Made by a program: the position numbers and the translations under genes | Assembly: GCA_010909725.1 (NCBI GenBank) | Contig: JAACMV010000005.1 | Coordinates: 496,001-560,000, forward strand | From: Picochlorum sp. 'celeri' | Taxonomy: Eukaryota > Chlorophyta > Trebouxiophyceae | Length of the DNA: 64,000 nt | Direction: 5' to 3' | Shown here: in pieces, positions 32,114-40,405 of the stretch | Position numbering within the stretch: the first letter of the stretch is position 1 | Layout of the letters: every line of letters starts with the position of its first letter | Notes under the pieces: model-generated | What the model saw: the letters and a program-made list of their open reading frames with translations, nothing else | What the model was told of the DNA's origin: nothing | Database searches by the model: none

Positions 32114-33406
32114 ATGTTTCTTCAGAGAGGCATGGTATCGCGGGCAGCGATATCCTGCCCGTCTACAAGTGGTAGTAGTGGTGGTAGAAACTCAAGTGTC
32201 CACCGTGGTATTCAGAGAACAATCCTTGCGCAGAGTACATCATCACATGGTATTGGAGACACTAGGACAGACAACGATCGGATTGTGTATTCTTGGTGTG
32301 CAGGGGAGGATTCTTGGGATTTTGACAGAAAGGATGAAGCACCATTGGCTCTTCCCAAGGTGGCTCAGGGGCGTGTTGCAACCGTGACGTTGGTTCGACA
32401 TGGGCAATCGACATGGAATGCACGAAATAGAGTACAAGGGAGTTCTGATTTTTCGGTGCTGACGGAAAAGGGTATATCTCAGGCCCAGGAGAGTGCACAG
32501 GTATTGTCACAGCTGCTTCAGGAGCAGCGTGACCTGTCTGTATATGTCAGTCCTCTCAAACGGGCTCGGCAGACTGCAGATATCATTTTGAAAGGATACT
32601 CTAAAGAAGTCGTCGATGGCATGTGTGTGATTCCAAGTCTGAGGGAAATTGACTTGTATTCATTCCAAGGTATGGATAAGTATTCTACAAGGGCAGCAAA
32701 TTCAAAGGAATATGCAGAATGGAAGTCCCATCCTGCGGAATTTGAAATAGATGGCCATGCCCCAGTTCGAGAGTTGTGGTATAGAGCGTCGCTTGCGTGG
32801 CAGAAGATTTTGGCGGCAGAGTCTGACCATTGTCTTGTGGTTGCCCATAATGCTGTAAACCAGGCATTGATATGTACAGCGCTGGGTCTACCTCCAAGCA
32901 TGTTCCGCCGTATCCAACAGTCGAATGCATCCTTTTCTCAGTTACAATTCACGCATGATGATGTGCGCGTGCAATGCATCAATTCATTTCCTGTAGTCTC
33001 CATGATGGAGAAGGAAATAACAAAATCACATTACAAGCTTGTTCTCGTGTGTGGTGGCACCAATGATTCCTCCAGTATATTGTCGAGGATTAAAGATGTA
33101 GACACCATGCTTCCTTGCATGGTGGCCGTTGGGACTCCTGGGGAACAGGTTGTCGATGTGATGACTGCCCTGGAGGCGTCTTTATCATCATCTGCACAAT
33201 CAGGTATTGTTGCTATTGCTGATGCAGAAGCATGTGATGAGATTGTACGACGATGTGTATCGTCAGACACTGATACTGTTTTGATGAATCAGTGTCGGTT
33301 TGACTTCCGACCTGGAAGTGCAACAATTCTTTCATTTACATCAAAGGACTCTGGTCATGCAAATTTGGTTTGCTCAAATTACACATCACAACGGCTTTTG
33401 GCATGA
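32114..33406 (+). CDS. Histidine-phosphatase (phosphoglycerate-mutase-like), plastid CA1Pase homologue
   Basis: 430 residues in one exon. After a Ser/Arg-rich N-terminus of about 90 residues, suitable as a plastid transit peptide, comes the RHG motif LVRHGQSTWNARNRVQGSSDFS, then SPLKRARQTA, REIDLYSFQG and the second catalytic His in VVAHNAVNQAL. This motif set matches the plant protein annotated as 2-carboxy-D-arabinitol-1-phosphatase, which removes an inhibitor of Rubisco. A C-terminal half of about 150 residues starts YKLVLVCGGTND, as in the plant protein. Function in this alga is inferred. Its last 21 bp overlap the antisense 3' coding end of the methyltransferase gene. Confidence 0.88.
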   Translation: MFLQRGMVSRAAISCPSTSGSSGGRNSSVHRGIQRTILAQSTSSHGIGDTRTDNDRIVYSWCAGEDSWDFDRKDEAPLALPKVAQGRVATVTLVRHGQSTWNARNRVQGSSDFSVLTEKGISQAQESAQVLSQLLQEQRDLSVYVSPLKRARQTADIILKGYSKEVVDGMCVIPSLREIDLYSFQGMDKYSTRAANSKEYAEWKSHPAEFEIDGHAPVRELWYRASLAWQKILAAESDHCLVVAHNAVNQALICTALGLPPSMFRRIQQSNASFSQLQFTHDDVRVQCINSFPVVSMMEKEITKSHYKLVLVCGGTNDSSSILSRIKDVDTMLPCMVAVGTPGEQVVDVMTALEASLSSSAQSGIVAIADAEACDEIVRRCVSSDTDTVLMNQCRFDFRPGSATILSFTSKDSGHANLVCSNYTSQRLLA

Positions 33407-34420
33407 AAACATGATGAATCTAAACTGTCTTTTTACCACTGTAAAGTTCTCTAAACCAGCTGCAGCGCATAGGTCTCGTAATTCATCCTCATTCCACCAT
33501 CTAAAATCATTGGTACGGGGTTCTGCATTTCTGAGCGGTTTAAACACGTCATCACTCCCAAAGAACTCTCCGAGCGGAGCAACAAAGCTTAAAAATGTGG
33601 TGCCAACAAAAATACCTCCTGGAGAGAGCACTCGGCTCATTTCAGCCATGGCCAACAACGGTTCTGGCCAGCAATGGATTGCTGCACCTGCATGAATCCC
33701 AGGAATTGAACCGGTCTGGAACGGAAGTCTCGCCACATCTGCTTGGACGAGTGAATACAGCGAGGGATCTATGGATGCCGCTTTAAAATTCTGCTGCGTT
33801 TCCTGGAGCATTGTAGGACTAAAATCTACTGCAGCAACGTGAGAAAACTTTCCAGACTGCGAAAACTTCCGAGCAAACAGTCCACTGCCACACGACATAT
33901 CAACAAGCACTTGGCCATAGACTGGTCGTAATACATTCATGGCCATATCAGCCTCAATATCGACCCCAGGAAAGGCTGCCCAAGAGAAGCTTTGGCGCCA
34001 TCCTCTCTCATAAATACCAGAGACCACTGGGTTTTTGAAAATCTCCACACTATTTGGCCCCCTCTTCTCGAACGATCTACTGCTCAGACCAGACACCAGA
34101 GTCAAATCTTGTATGCCATTGTTAGCACCGGAAAATGTTCTATTGCACGCCGCACAGGATAACCCTGAGGCTGAACTGGTGTATGCATCAGCAACTCTCA
34201 ATGGCCTGTGACAAATTGGACAGACCAACTCTGGCCCTGTGGAATTCGCTTCTCTTCTCTCATTCGACTCCGTTGCAACAACACCAGTATCCTTGGATGC
34301 AGATCGATAAACCGTGCTGGCTCGCCTCGCCCGCACACCAGCCAAGAAGAAGACCTTTTTCCTGGCTCTCTGCCCTGCTGTTGACAAGGCACCGCAGCGG
34401 TTGTTGTGAACCGTCACCAT
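33386..34420 (-). CDS. Plastid SAM-dependent methyltransferase (plastoglobule-type, zinc-ribbon N-domain)
   Basis: 344 residues from ATG 34420. An Arg-rich N-terminus serves as a likely transit peptide. A four-Cys zinc ribbon follows (CPICHRP and CAACNR), then a methyltransferase domain with LVDMSCGSGLFARKF (motif I), AVDFSPTMLQ and ADVARLPFQTGS. This layout matches the uncharacterised plant plastoglobule methyltransferases of the UbiE-like group, suspected of acting on prenylquinones; the substrate is unknown. It converges on the phosphatase gene, and the two coding regions overlap tail to tail by 21 bp (33386-33406). Confidence 0.88.
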   Translation of the reverse strand: MVTVHNNRCGALSTAGQRARKKVFFLAGVRARRASTVYRSASKDTGVVATESNERREANSTGPELVCPICHRPLRVADAYTSSASGLSCAACNRTFSGANNGIQDLTLVSGLSSRSFEKRGPNSVEIFKNPVVSGIYERGWRQSFSWAAFPGVDIEADMAMNVLRPVYGQVLVDMSCGSGLFARKFSQSGKFSHVAAVDFSPTMLQETQQNFKAASIDPSLYSLVQADVARLPFQTGSIPGIHAGAAIHCWPEPLLAMAEMSRVLSPGGIFVGTTFLSFVAPLGEFFGSDDVFKPLRNAEPRTNDFRWWNEDELRDLCAAAGLENFTVVKRQFRFIMFSCQKPL

Positions 34421-34750
34421 CGTCACGTCTCCAGAGCGCTATGTAATCGCAACAAAAAACCCAATATTCTTCAACGACGAGAACTGGCCACCACGGCGTA
34501 GAGGTACAATCATGGCCACACGTGTCTCCCAATCGGACTTGACAAATCGACCAATACCATCGGTCAATCAATCAAATTGATAGGACCTCTTGTGTTACAT
34601 ACGCTGTCCCCTACCTGTAGTCTACATTCTTCAAGCAATCAGCATCATTCCCCCGATACATGCCGCATATGGCTCAGTAGAATTATTCTATATTGCTCAA
34701 GGAAACTGGTGGAGTAAGAGAAGCTACTCTTGGAGGAGGACAGACTCCGA
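34421..34750. other. Divergent region between the methyltransferase and Mo25 genes
   Basis: 330 bp between opposite start codons; promoter and leaders expected. No additional open frame or RNA gene is recognised. Confidence 0.5.
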
Positions 34751-35836
34751 ATGGCGAGTCGACTGTTCCAACGCCTTCGGGTGAAAAACCCGGCTGAATT
34801 GGCTGCGAAAGCGCATCAAGCCTTTCTCCGATTACCATATGAGAGTTCACAGGATAGAATCGTCGAGGAAATATCGAGATTGATGGTGGGGATAAAGGAA
34901 CTCATGTTCGGGGATGGCGAGCAGTGTAGCAAAGAGTCTGCGCTTCTCATAGCCAAAGAAGCTTGTAAAACAGAATTGGTATCTGAAATGGTGGATTGTT
35001 TGGGCATGCTGGATTTTGAAACCCGCAAGGACGTGGCTCAGATCTTTGGGAGCATTCTTCGCCTGGAAGAGCCAGCAGCTGGCGGAGACGCTAGCGACGC
35101 CGGTTCTCATCAAGAACACACGACAGGAGGCTACTGCCCAGGAAAAGAATATGTATTGCAGCATGTAGAATTATTGTCGACGCTGTTCGATGGGTTTTCC
35201 AGCCAGGAAATTGGAATCAACTGTCAAGAAATGTTTCGAGAATGCATACGGCACCAGGAGATTGCGAAATACGTGCTGGAGTCTGATATGTTCTTTGAAT
35301 TGTTCGAGAAACTTCATGATACGGAATTCGAGATGGCATCCGACTCGTTCACGACGTTTAAGGATTTGCTGACACGACACAAGACCATGGCAGCTTCCTA
35401 TTTGATCAAGCATTATGACGAGTTTATGCACGAGTATTCCAAGTTGTTAGAGTCTCCAAACTACTTCACGAGGAGGCAAAGCGTGAAATTATTAGGAGAG
35501 ATGTTGTTAGAGCGTGCTAATGTGCGCGTGCTGGTGAAATATGTGGCAGATCCAGAGAATTTAAAGGTGATGATGAATCTGCTCAAATCCTCTGCCAAGT
35601 CTATACAGTGGGAAGCATTTCATGTGTTCAAAGTATTCGTGGCAAATCCGAACAAATCACCAGCTGTCACTGATATTTTACTCAGTAATAGGGACAAATT
35701 ATTACAATATTTCGAAGACTTCCAAGTGGACAGAACAGACAAACAATTCTTGGAGGAAAAAGCAGTTATTATTCAGGAAATTTCAATGCTCCAGCCAAAG
35801 GAGGAGGAAAAGCCAGAGGCAGAACCTGATACTTAA
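34751..35836 (+). CDS. MO25: Mo25/CAB39 scaffold protein
   Basis: 361 residues from ATG 34751, in one exon. The all-helical armadillo-like Mo25 family is recognisable by NPAELAAKAHQAF near the start, DMFFELFEKLHDTEFEMASD, LIKHYDEFMHEYSKLLES, YFTRRQSVKLLGEMLLER and the C-terminal SIQWEAFHVFKVFVANPNK. Mo25 is an allosteric scaffold for STE20/GCK-family kinases in polarity and cell-division control. TGTAA follows at 35843-35847. Its TAA and the TAA of the convergent coiled-coil gene share two bases. Confidence 0.96.
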   Translation: MASRLFQRLRVKNPAELAAKAHQAFLRLPYESSQDRIVEEISRLMVGIKELMFGDGEQCSKESALLIAKEACKTELVSEMVDCLGMLDFETRKDVAQIFGSILRLEEPAAGGDASDAGSHQEHTTGGYCPGKEYVLQHVELLSTLFDGFSSQEIGINCQEMFRECIRHQEIAKYVLESDMFFELFEKLHDTEFEMASDSFTTFKDLLTRHKTMAASYLIKHYDEFMHEYSKLLESPNYFTRRQSVKLLGEMLLERANVRVLVKYVADPENLKVMMNLLKSSAKSIQWEAFHVFKVFVANPNKSPAVTDILLSNRDKLLQYFEDFQVDRTDKQFLEEKAVIIQEISMLQPKEEEKPEAEPDT

Positions 35837-36871
35837 TTCCGCTGTAACTTTGATTCTATATCCGTCAGTATTGGTATGATGGACGATTCAACGCTCGAAC
35901 TATACGTGTGCAGTCTGTTGATTTCTGCGCACAAGGCCATGACTTGAATCTCTAGGTCGGCGCATTTGGTCTGCCACTGTGACACATTCCCCTCTAACGC
36001 TTTGTAGTGCACTAATACATTATTATACTCTTCCCGTAATATACCAACTTCTTCCTCGCTTGTCGTCCTATGTGATTTGGTGATTCGAGGAATCGACACC
36101 CCATCTGCCCCTTTGGGCACAATCCACTGTGACCCCTCCTCCAACAAATCCTTGAGACGACAGGACAGAGCAATATTTTCCTGCACCTGTCTCTCCCAAG
36201 CATCACACGAATCCTTCAACCGCTCTACTGCATCACATAAAGCTCTATTTTCCTTGGACATCTTGTCCAATTCATCCGCACTCGCATCCAAGGATTCAAT
36301 CAACTGTGTCTGAGACTGTGTCAGTACAGACACTTTCTTCTTCAGCTCTTCAATCATTTCTTCATACTCGAATTCCTCCTCCACCTTTTTATTCTTTCCT
36401 TTCAATCGAGCAACCTTATCCTCTGACGCAGCCAGTTTCTTCTCCAACGTCGCAATAGTCTTGTCTTTTGCCCGAACCATCTTTTCCAATTCTGCTGTAA
36501 TCCTCCGTTCCTGTTCCACCTCACCCAACAGAATATCCACATCAGCTTGCAACGCGCTCATCTCATCCTCCTCCTCTCCATCACCCTCCCGATCATGGTC
36601 ATGCGTGCTTGTACTCGCATCGCCACCATTGACCCGGTCCGTCGTATCCTGTTCCACCAGCCTGCCCACCTGCTCCTCCAACTCAAGCACACGCCGGGCT
36701 AATTCATCCCTAGCATGCTGTAAAATGCAATAATTCAAGTAAATAAAAAGTAACTGACATCAGATCGATCAATACACCGCGTACTTTGAGTTTCGACCGT
36801 TCTTGATTGTCCAACTGCCTCAGGTGCTTTTCACGCTGAAGCTCCCCAATCAACTCATCCTCTCGAGTCAT
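35833..36871 (-). CDS. Coiled-coil protein of unknown function
   Basis: Exons 36871-36785 and 36717-35833 give 323 residues. The sequence is almost entirely heptad-like: MTREDELIGELQREKHLRQL at the start, a Leu/Glu-rich stretch, an acidic break (GEEEDEMSAL), then long coiled coil to the end, with a short non-helical patch SQWIVPKGADGVSIP near residue 230. I recognise no family; golgin- or cytoskeletal-linker-like roles are possible. It starts only 21 nt after the COQ4 stop codon on the same strand. Confidence 0.75.
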
Positions 36872-36892
36872 ACTTTACAAATAATTTATAAA

Positions 36893-37885
36893 TTAGGAAT
36901 CCGGAGGGATGGGTCGTTTTAAAATCCGCCAGGCCTCTCGTACATCGTTCAAATCCCTATGCAGATGCTCTTCGTAATACAGGCAGGCCAAATCAGCTGC
37001 CTGTGCCCCAGCCTGAACAGCCCATGGCAAATACACCGTATTTAGTATCTTCCTCTTTGGTCTCGATAATCTCCATTCCGCTGCAATCACTGCCATACCA
37101 GTCATTGGCATACCAGTTTGCATAAACTCCACAGCCTTCAAGGCAGCCTCCCCCAACACATCTGTATGGCAATCAAACAATACGTGCCAAAAATCGTGCA
37201 CCTCTCTCATTCGAGCCGCGACGTATGCCAATTCAGGATCATCTATAAACCGTACAGCCGGTCGTTCGTCCGCATGAAACCCCCTCGTGTCCATGAACGA
37301 TGCATACGCACCCCCAAACGTGTGAGGGGGCATCCCTTGCGCCCGAGACAGCGTCGCTGCATCCGTCACACGAGGCCTTTCCTCCAACACCCGTCTTCCT
37401 TCTTCACTCCTCCGCATCCTATCACGAATCAACGACAGCGCCTTCTCACCAGTCACTTCTCCAACGATGGCAACCAAATCAGCCCTCCTGGGATCCCGAA
37501 AAGCCCCCCATGATGACAAGATGCTCAGCAAACCCCTCTGAAACCCAGTCAATGGCACACCTCTCTCCCTCTCTCCCATCAACGGTGATACATCCTTCCC
37601 TGTACTATCTTGAGGATGTCCGTGCTCATCCAACAATGCTATTGACTCCAGTATACGAGCATTCCTATCATGCTGCTGCCCATCTTTTTCTTCTTCTCCT
37701 AGAGAAGTAGTACTACTCCCTGCGCTTCTACTCGACGGGGTAGAGTCTGTAGTACTCGAAGAAGGACTACTACTGATGATACTAGAATACCATGCACTCG
37801 TGGTGGCTGTACCAGCCTGCTGCCACACAGGCACTGCTCTCGTCTCGAGACCTCGTGGTGTCAACATGCGCATCATCATCATCAT
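36893..37885 (-). CDS. COQ4: Ubiquinone biosynthesis protein COQ4
   Basis: 330 residues from ATG 37885 (several Met codons in a row make the start uncertain by a few residues). A basic, Ser-rich N-terminus fits a mitochondrial presequence, followed by a poorly conserved segment to about residue 125. The COQ4 domain has the metal-binding motif HDFWHVLFDCHTDVLGEAALKAVE (residues about 235-258), RPAVRFIDDPELAYVAARMREV before it and NTVYLPWAVQAG after it. COQ4 organises the matrix-side CoQ complex and acts in C1 hydroxylation/decarboxylation of the benzoquinone ring. It is divergent from the prolyl hydroxylase gene and 21 nt upstream of the coiled-coil gene. Confidence 0.94.
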   Translation of the reverse strand: MMMMMRMLTPRGLETRAVPVWQQAGTATTSAWYSSIISSSPSSSTTDSTPSSRSAGSSTTSLGEEEKDGQQHDRNARILESIALLDEHGHPQDSTGKDVSPLMGERERGVPLTGFQRGLLSILSSWGAFRDPRRADLVAIVGEVTGEKALSLIRDRMRRSEEGRRVLEERPRVTDAATLSRAQGMPPHTFGGAYASFMDTRGFHADERPAVRFIDDPELAYVAARMREVHDFWHVLFDCHTDVLGEAALKAVEFMQTGMPMTGMAVIAAEWRLSRPKRKILNTVYLPWAVQAGAQAADLACLYYEEHLHRDLNDVREAWRILKRPIPPDS

Positions 37886-38254
37886 CTTTTTTCTCAAAAT
37901 CGCCTCATGATGACGCCAATTACCTTGTTATACTACTACTGCAACGCCACCATGACTTTTATTGTATTCTTCTCTTTGTCAATCCATATCATCACGAATA
38001 GTACTAATGCGTGCCCATTTCCATCCGAGGTGGGTGGTATCGTATCTATATACCCGACATCGGAATTAAGTAAAACAAGACACGTCTGCTGACGTGGATG
38101 ACAACCACCCCTGTCGTGGTCACGTGACCCATTTTTTTTCATCGTCGTCGTTCCTGATACACACGTGCTCGTATTAAAACATTATTATACGTACTAAAAA
38201 CACGTATTCTTTCTCCTTTGATAGAAATACATCAGGCTGAAGCAAGAAAGAAGC
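37886..38254. other. Bidirectional promoter region of COQ4 and prolyl 4-hydroxylase
   Basis: 369 bp between divergent start codons. It contains several ACGTG cores and a perfect 12-bp palindrome with a G-box at 38118-38129. No coding frame of note. Confidence 0.6.
38118..38129. promoter_or_regulatory. Palindromic G-box (CACGTG in a 12-bp perfect palindrome)
   Basis: GGTCACGTGACC is a perfect inverted repeat centred on CACGTG, the core bound by bHLH and bZIP factors. It lies between the divergent COQ4 and prolyl hydroxylase starts and could serve both. Other ACGT elements lie within 50 bp (CACGTC, GACGTGG). Confidence 0.5.
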
Positions 38255-39265
38255 ATGCTTGGTCGCCTTCTATTCCTGCTTCTCTTGTCAATCACACTGG
38301 CTGTTGCTGGTGTCTCGGGCCGATCAGCTCCAGGCGAAACAGAACAGTTGGGTCCAGTAAAACACTCGAGCCATGCTATGACAAAGAGAGATAAAACACC
38401 GCGTATGCAGGTGTTGGATGAGGATGCGCGCATCTTTTTGTTTGAAAACTTTTTGACTGAAGAGGAATGCGACCACCTGATCAACCTCGCGCAGGACCAC
38501 CTCCAACGATCTGGTGTTGTTTCCAATAAAAAGGGAGAGAGCAGTGTGAGTGATGTCAGGACGAGCAGAGGTACATTCCTGAGGCGAGGGCAGGACGAAT
38601 GGGTACAGGAGATTGAGCGGCGAATTGCCAGGTGGACACTGCTTCCTGTGGGAAATGGAGAAGGGTTGCAGATTCTCCGATATGACAAGTCGCAAAAATA
38701 CGACGGACATTTCGATTACTTTTTCGACGAGCAGAATGGAGAGAAGAATGGAGGGAATAGGTTTGCCACAGTATTGATGTACCTCAACACGGTGGAGGAA
38801 GGAGGTGAGACAGTCTTCCCAAACATCCCAGCACCAAACGGTGACAACGGGCCAGACTACTCTGCATGCGCGCGACATCATTTAGCAGCCAAACCGAGAA
38901 AAGGAGATGCGGTGCTTTTCCACTCGATCAAACCCAATGGTGAATTGGAACGCCGAAGTCTCCACACAGCCTGCCCTGTGATCAAGGGAGTGAAATGGTC
39001 TGCACCAAAGTGGATCCATGTGGGACACGTGTCTTCTGGAGATGAGGCTCCTGTCTCAATCAAACAGCACTTGAATAAAGTATTAGGTGAGAATGGATGC
39101 GGTGATAACCATGTCAAGTGCGCCGAATGGGCAGAGCAAGGGGAATGCCAGAAGAATGCGTCATTCATGGTTGGTGACTCGTTGAATCCAGGCGAATGCC
39201 TGTACTCGTGCAATCGGTGTGATATCCTCCGGAATGCTGGGGGAAAGAAATCATACATCCATTAA
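38255..39265 (+). CDS. Secretory prolyl 4-hydroxylase with C-terminal ShK-like Cys domain
   Basis: 336 residues, one exon. A signal peptide (LLFLLLLSITLAVAG) directs it to the ER/Golgi. The 2-oxoglutarate/Fe(II) dioxygenase domain has the metal ligands HFD (near residue 151) and SLHTACPV (His near 235) and the 2-oxoglutarate Lys in GVKWSAPKW (near 246). The last 45 residues, starting at CGDNHVKCAEW and ending CLYSCNRC, form the six-Cys ShK-type domain found on many plant and algal P4Hs. It hydroxylates prolines in secreted wall proteins before O-glycosylation; the (Ser-Pro)n glycoprotein at 27818-30987 is an obvious type of substrate. Only 33 nt separate it from the next gene on the same strand. 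Confidence 0.95.
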   Translation: MLGRLLFLLLLSITLAVAGVSGRSAPGETEQLGPVKHSSHAMTKRDKTPRMQVLDEDARIFLFENFLTEEECDHLINLAQDHLQRSGVVSNKKGESSVSDVRTSRGTFLRRGQDEWVQEIERRIARWTLLPVGNGEGLQILRYDKSQKYDGHFDYFFDEQNGEKNGGNRFATVLMYLNTVEEGGETVFPNIPAPNGDNGPDYSACARHHLAAKPRKGDAVLFHSIKPNGELERRSLHTACPVIKGVKWSAPKWIHVGHVSSGDEAPVSIKQHLNKVLGENGCGDNHVKCAEWAEQGECQKNASFMVGDSLNPGECLYSCNRCDILRNAGGKKSYIH

Positions 39266-39298
39266 TTGTTTTTTATTATTTACTCATTTGTGAAATAC

Positions 39299-40309
39299 AT
39301 GATGACAATGCGATTGGCGAGATTGCCTAGTTTGGATGGCGAGACATGTGGTAGGAATTACAACATGATCCAGAGCTCGGTAGCAGGGCCTTGCCATAGA
39401 ATGAGTAGATTCGGGACAAATACAACCATATATCGTTGTATACCGAAGAGGACGGCTCATCGCACTGCAATGATGATGGCATCAGCATCTGCAACACAGG
39501 AACCCTCTTCCACAGGCTCTACTCCTGTGGAGGCTTTAATCTTTGATTGCGATGGCGTCATTGTCGAATCCGAAGGAATCCACAGAGAAGCGTATAATGC
39601 AGCATTTAAAGAATTCAACGTCATCTGTCCAGGGCAGGACGGGCCTCTTGTATGGACGGAGGAATTCTATGATGTCTTGCAAAACACAGTGGGAGGTGGA
39701 AAGCCAAAGATGCGATGGTATTTCGGCAAGCACGGATGGCCCACAACCACCATTCTCGAGGGAGGAAACGCCCCAACAACAGATGAAGAGAAGGAAAAGG
39801 TGATTGATACCCTCCAGGATTGGAAGACACAAAAGTACAAGGATATTATCAAGAATGGCGTGGCTGCCAGACCAGGCATTGAGAGAATCATGGATGAGGC
39901 CAGGGCCAGAGGCATCCCCGTGGCGGTATGCAGCGCTGCGACCAAGGAAGCCGTCATCTTTGTCTTAGAGTCTCTGTTAGGAAAAGAGAGATTCCAGCAA
40001 TTGGATCTGTTCATGGCCGGAGATGATGTCACCGCCAAGAAACCAGACCCTATGATTTACAATGAGGCTGCTGCGCGCCTGGGTGCAGATCCATCCTCAT
40101 GCTTGGTCATCGAAGACTCGGTGATTGGACTACAAGCAGCCACAGGTGCTGGCATGTCCTGCGTCATCACGTACACATCCAGTACCAAGGATCAAGAGTT
40201 TGACGACGCCCTTGCCGTGTTTCGAGACATGACCCATGTCAATATCGACATGTTGCTCCAGGGAGCCTACTCTGGATTTGATTCACGAACATTCCAGTCT
40301 GCTGAATAA
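39299..40309 (+). CDS. HAD-superfamily phosphatase, CbbY-like, plastid (At4g39970-type)
   Basis: 336 residues from ATG 39299. An N-terminus of about 75 residues rich in Arg, Ser and Met is a probable transit peptide. The HAD motifs are FDCDGVIVESE (motif I, nucleophile Asp near 82), VCSAATKEAVI (motif II), GDDVTAKKPDP (motif III Lys) and VIEDSVIGLQAA (motif IV). VGGGKPKMRWYF and DTLQDWKTQKYK are characteristic of one plant chloroplast CbbY-like subgroup. CbbY relatives dephosphorylate inhibitory sugar bisphosphates such as xylulose-1,5-bisphosphate; the substrate of this subgroup is not established. Confidence 0.92.
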   Translation: MMTMRLARLPSLDGETCGRNYNMIQSSVAGPCHRMSRFGTNTTIYRCIPKRTAHRTAMMMASASATQEPSSTGSTPVEALIFDCDGVIVESEGIHREAYNAAFKEFNVICPGQDGPLVWTEEFYDVLQNTVGGGKPKMRWYFGKHGWPTTTILEGGNAPTTDEEKEKVIDTLQDWKTQKYKDIIKNGVAARPGIERIMDEARARGIPVAVCSAATKEAVIFVLESLLGKERFQQLDLFMAGDDVTAKKPDPMIYNEAAARLGADPSSCLVIEDSVIGLQAATGAGMSCVITYTSSTKDQEFDDALAVFRDMTHVNIDMLLQGAYSGFDSRTFQSAE

Positions 40310-40405
40310 TAATAATAATTTTTTAGCATAGAATAGCCACATATGTATACAGAAGATTGATTTATGCCACATATTCTGGCGGATTGAGACGATTCAGGAT
40401 CGGCC

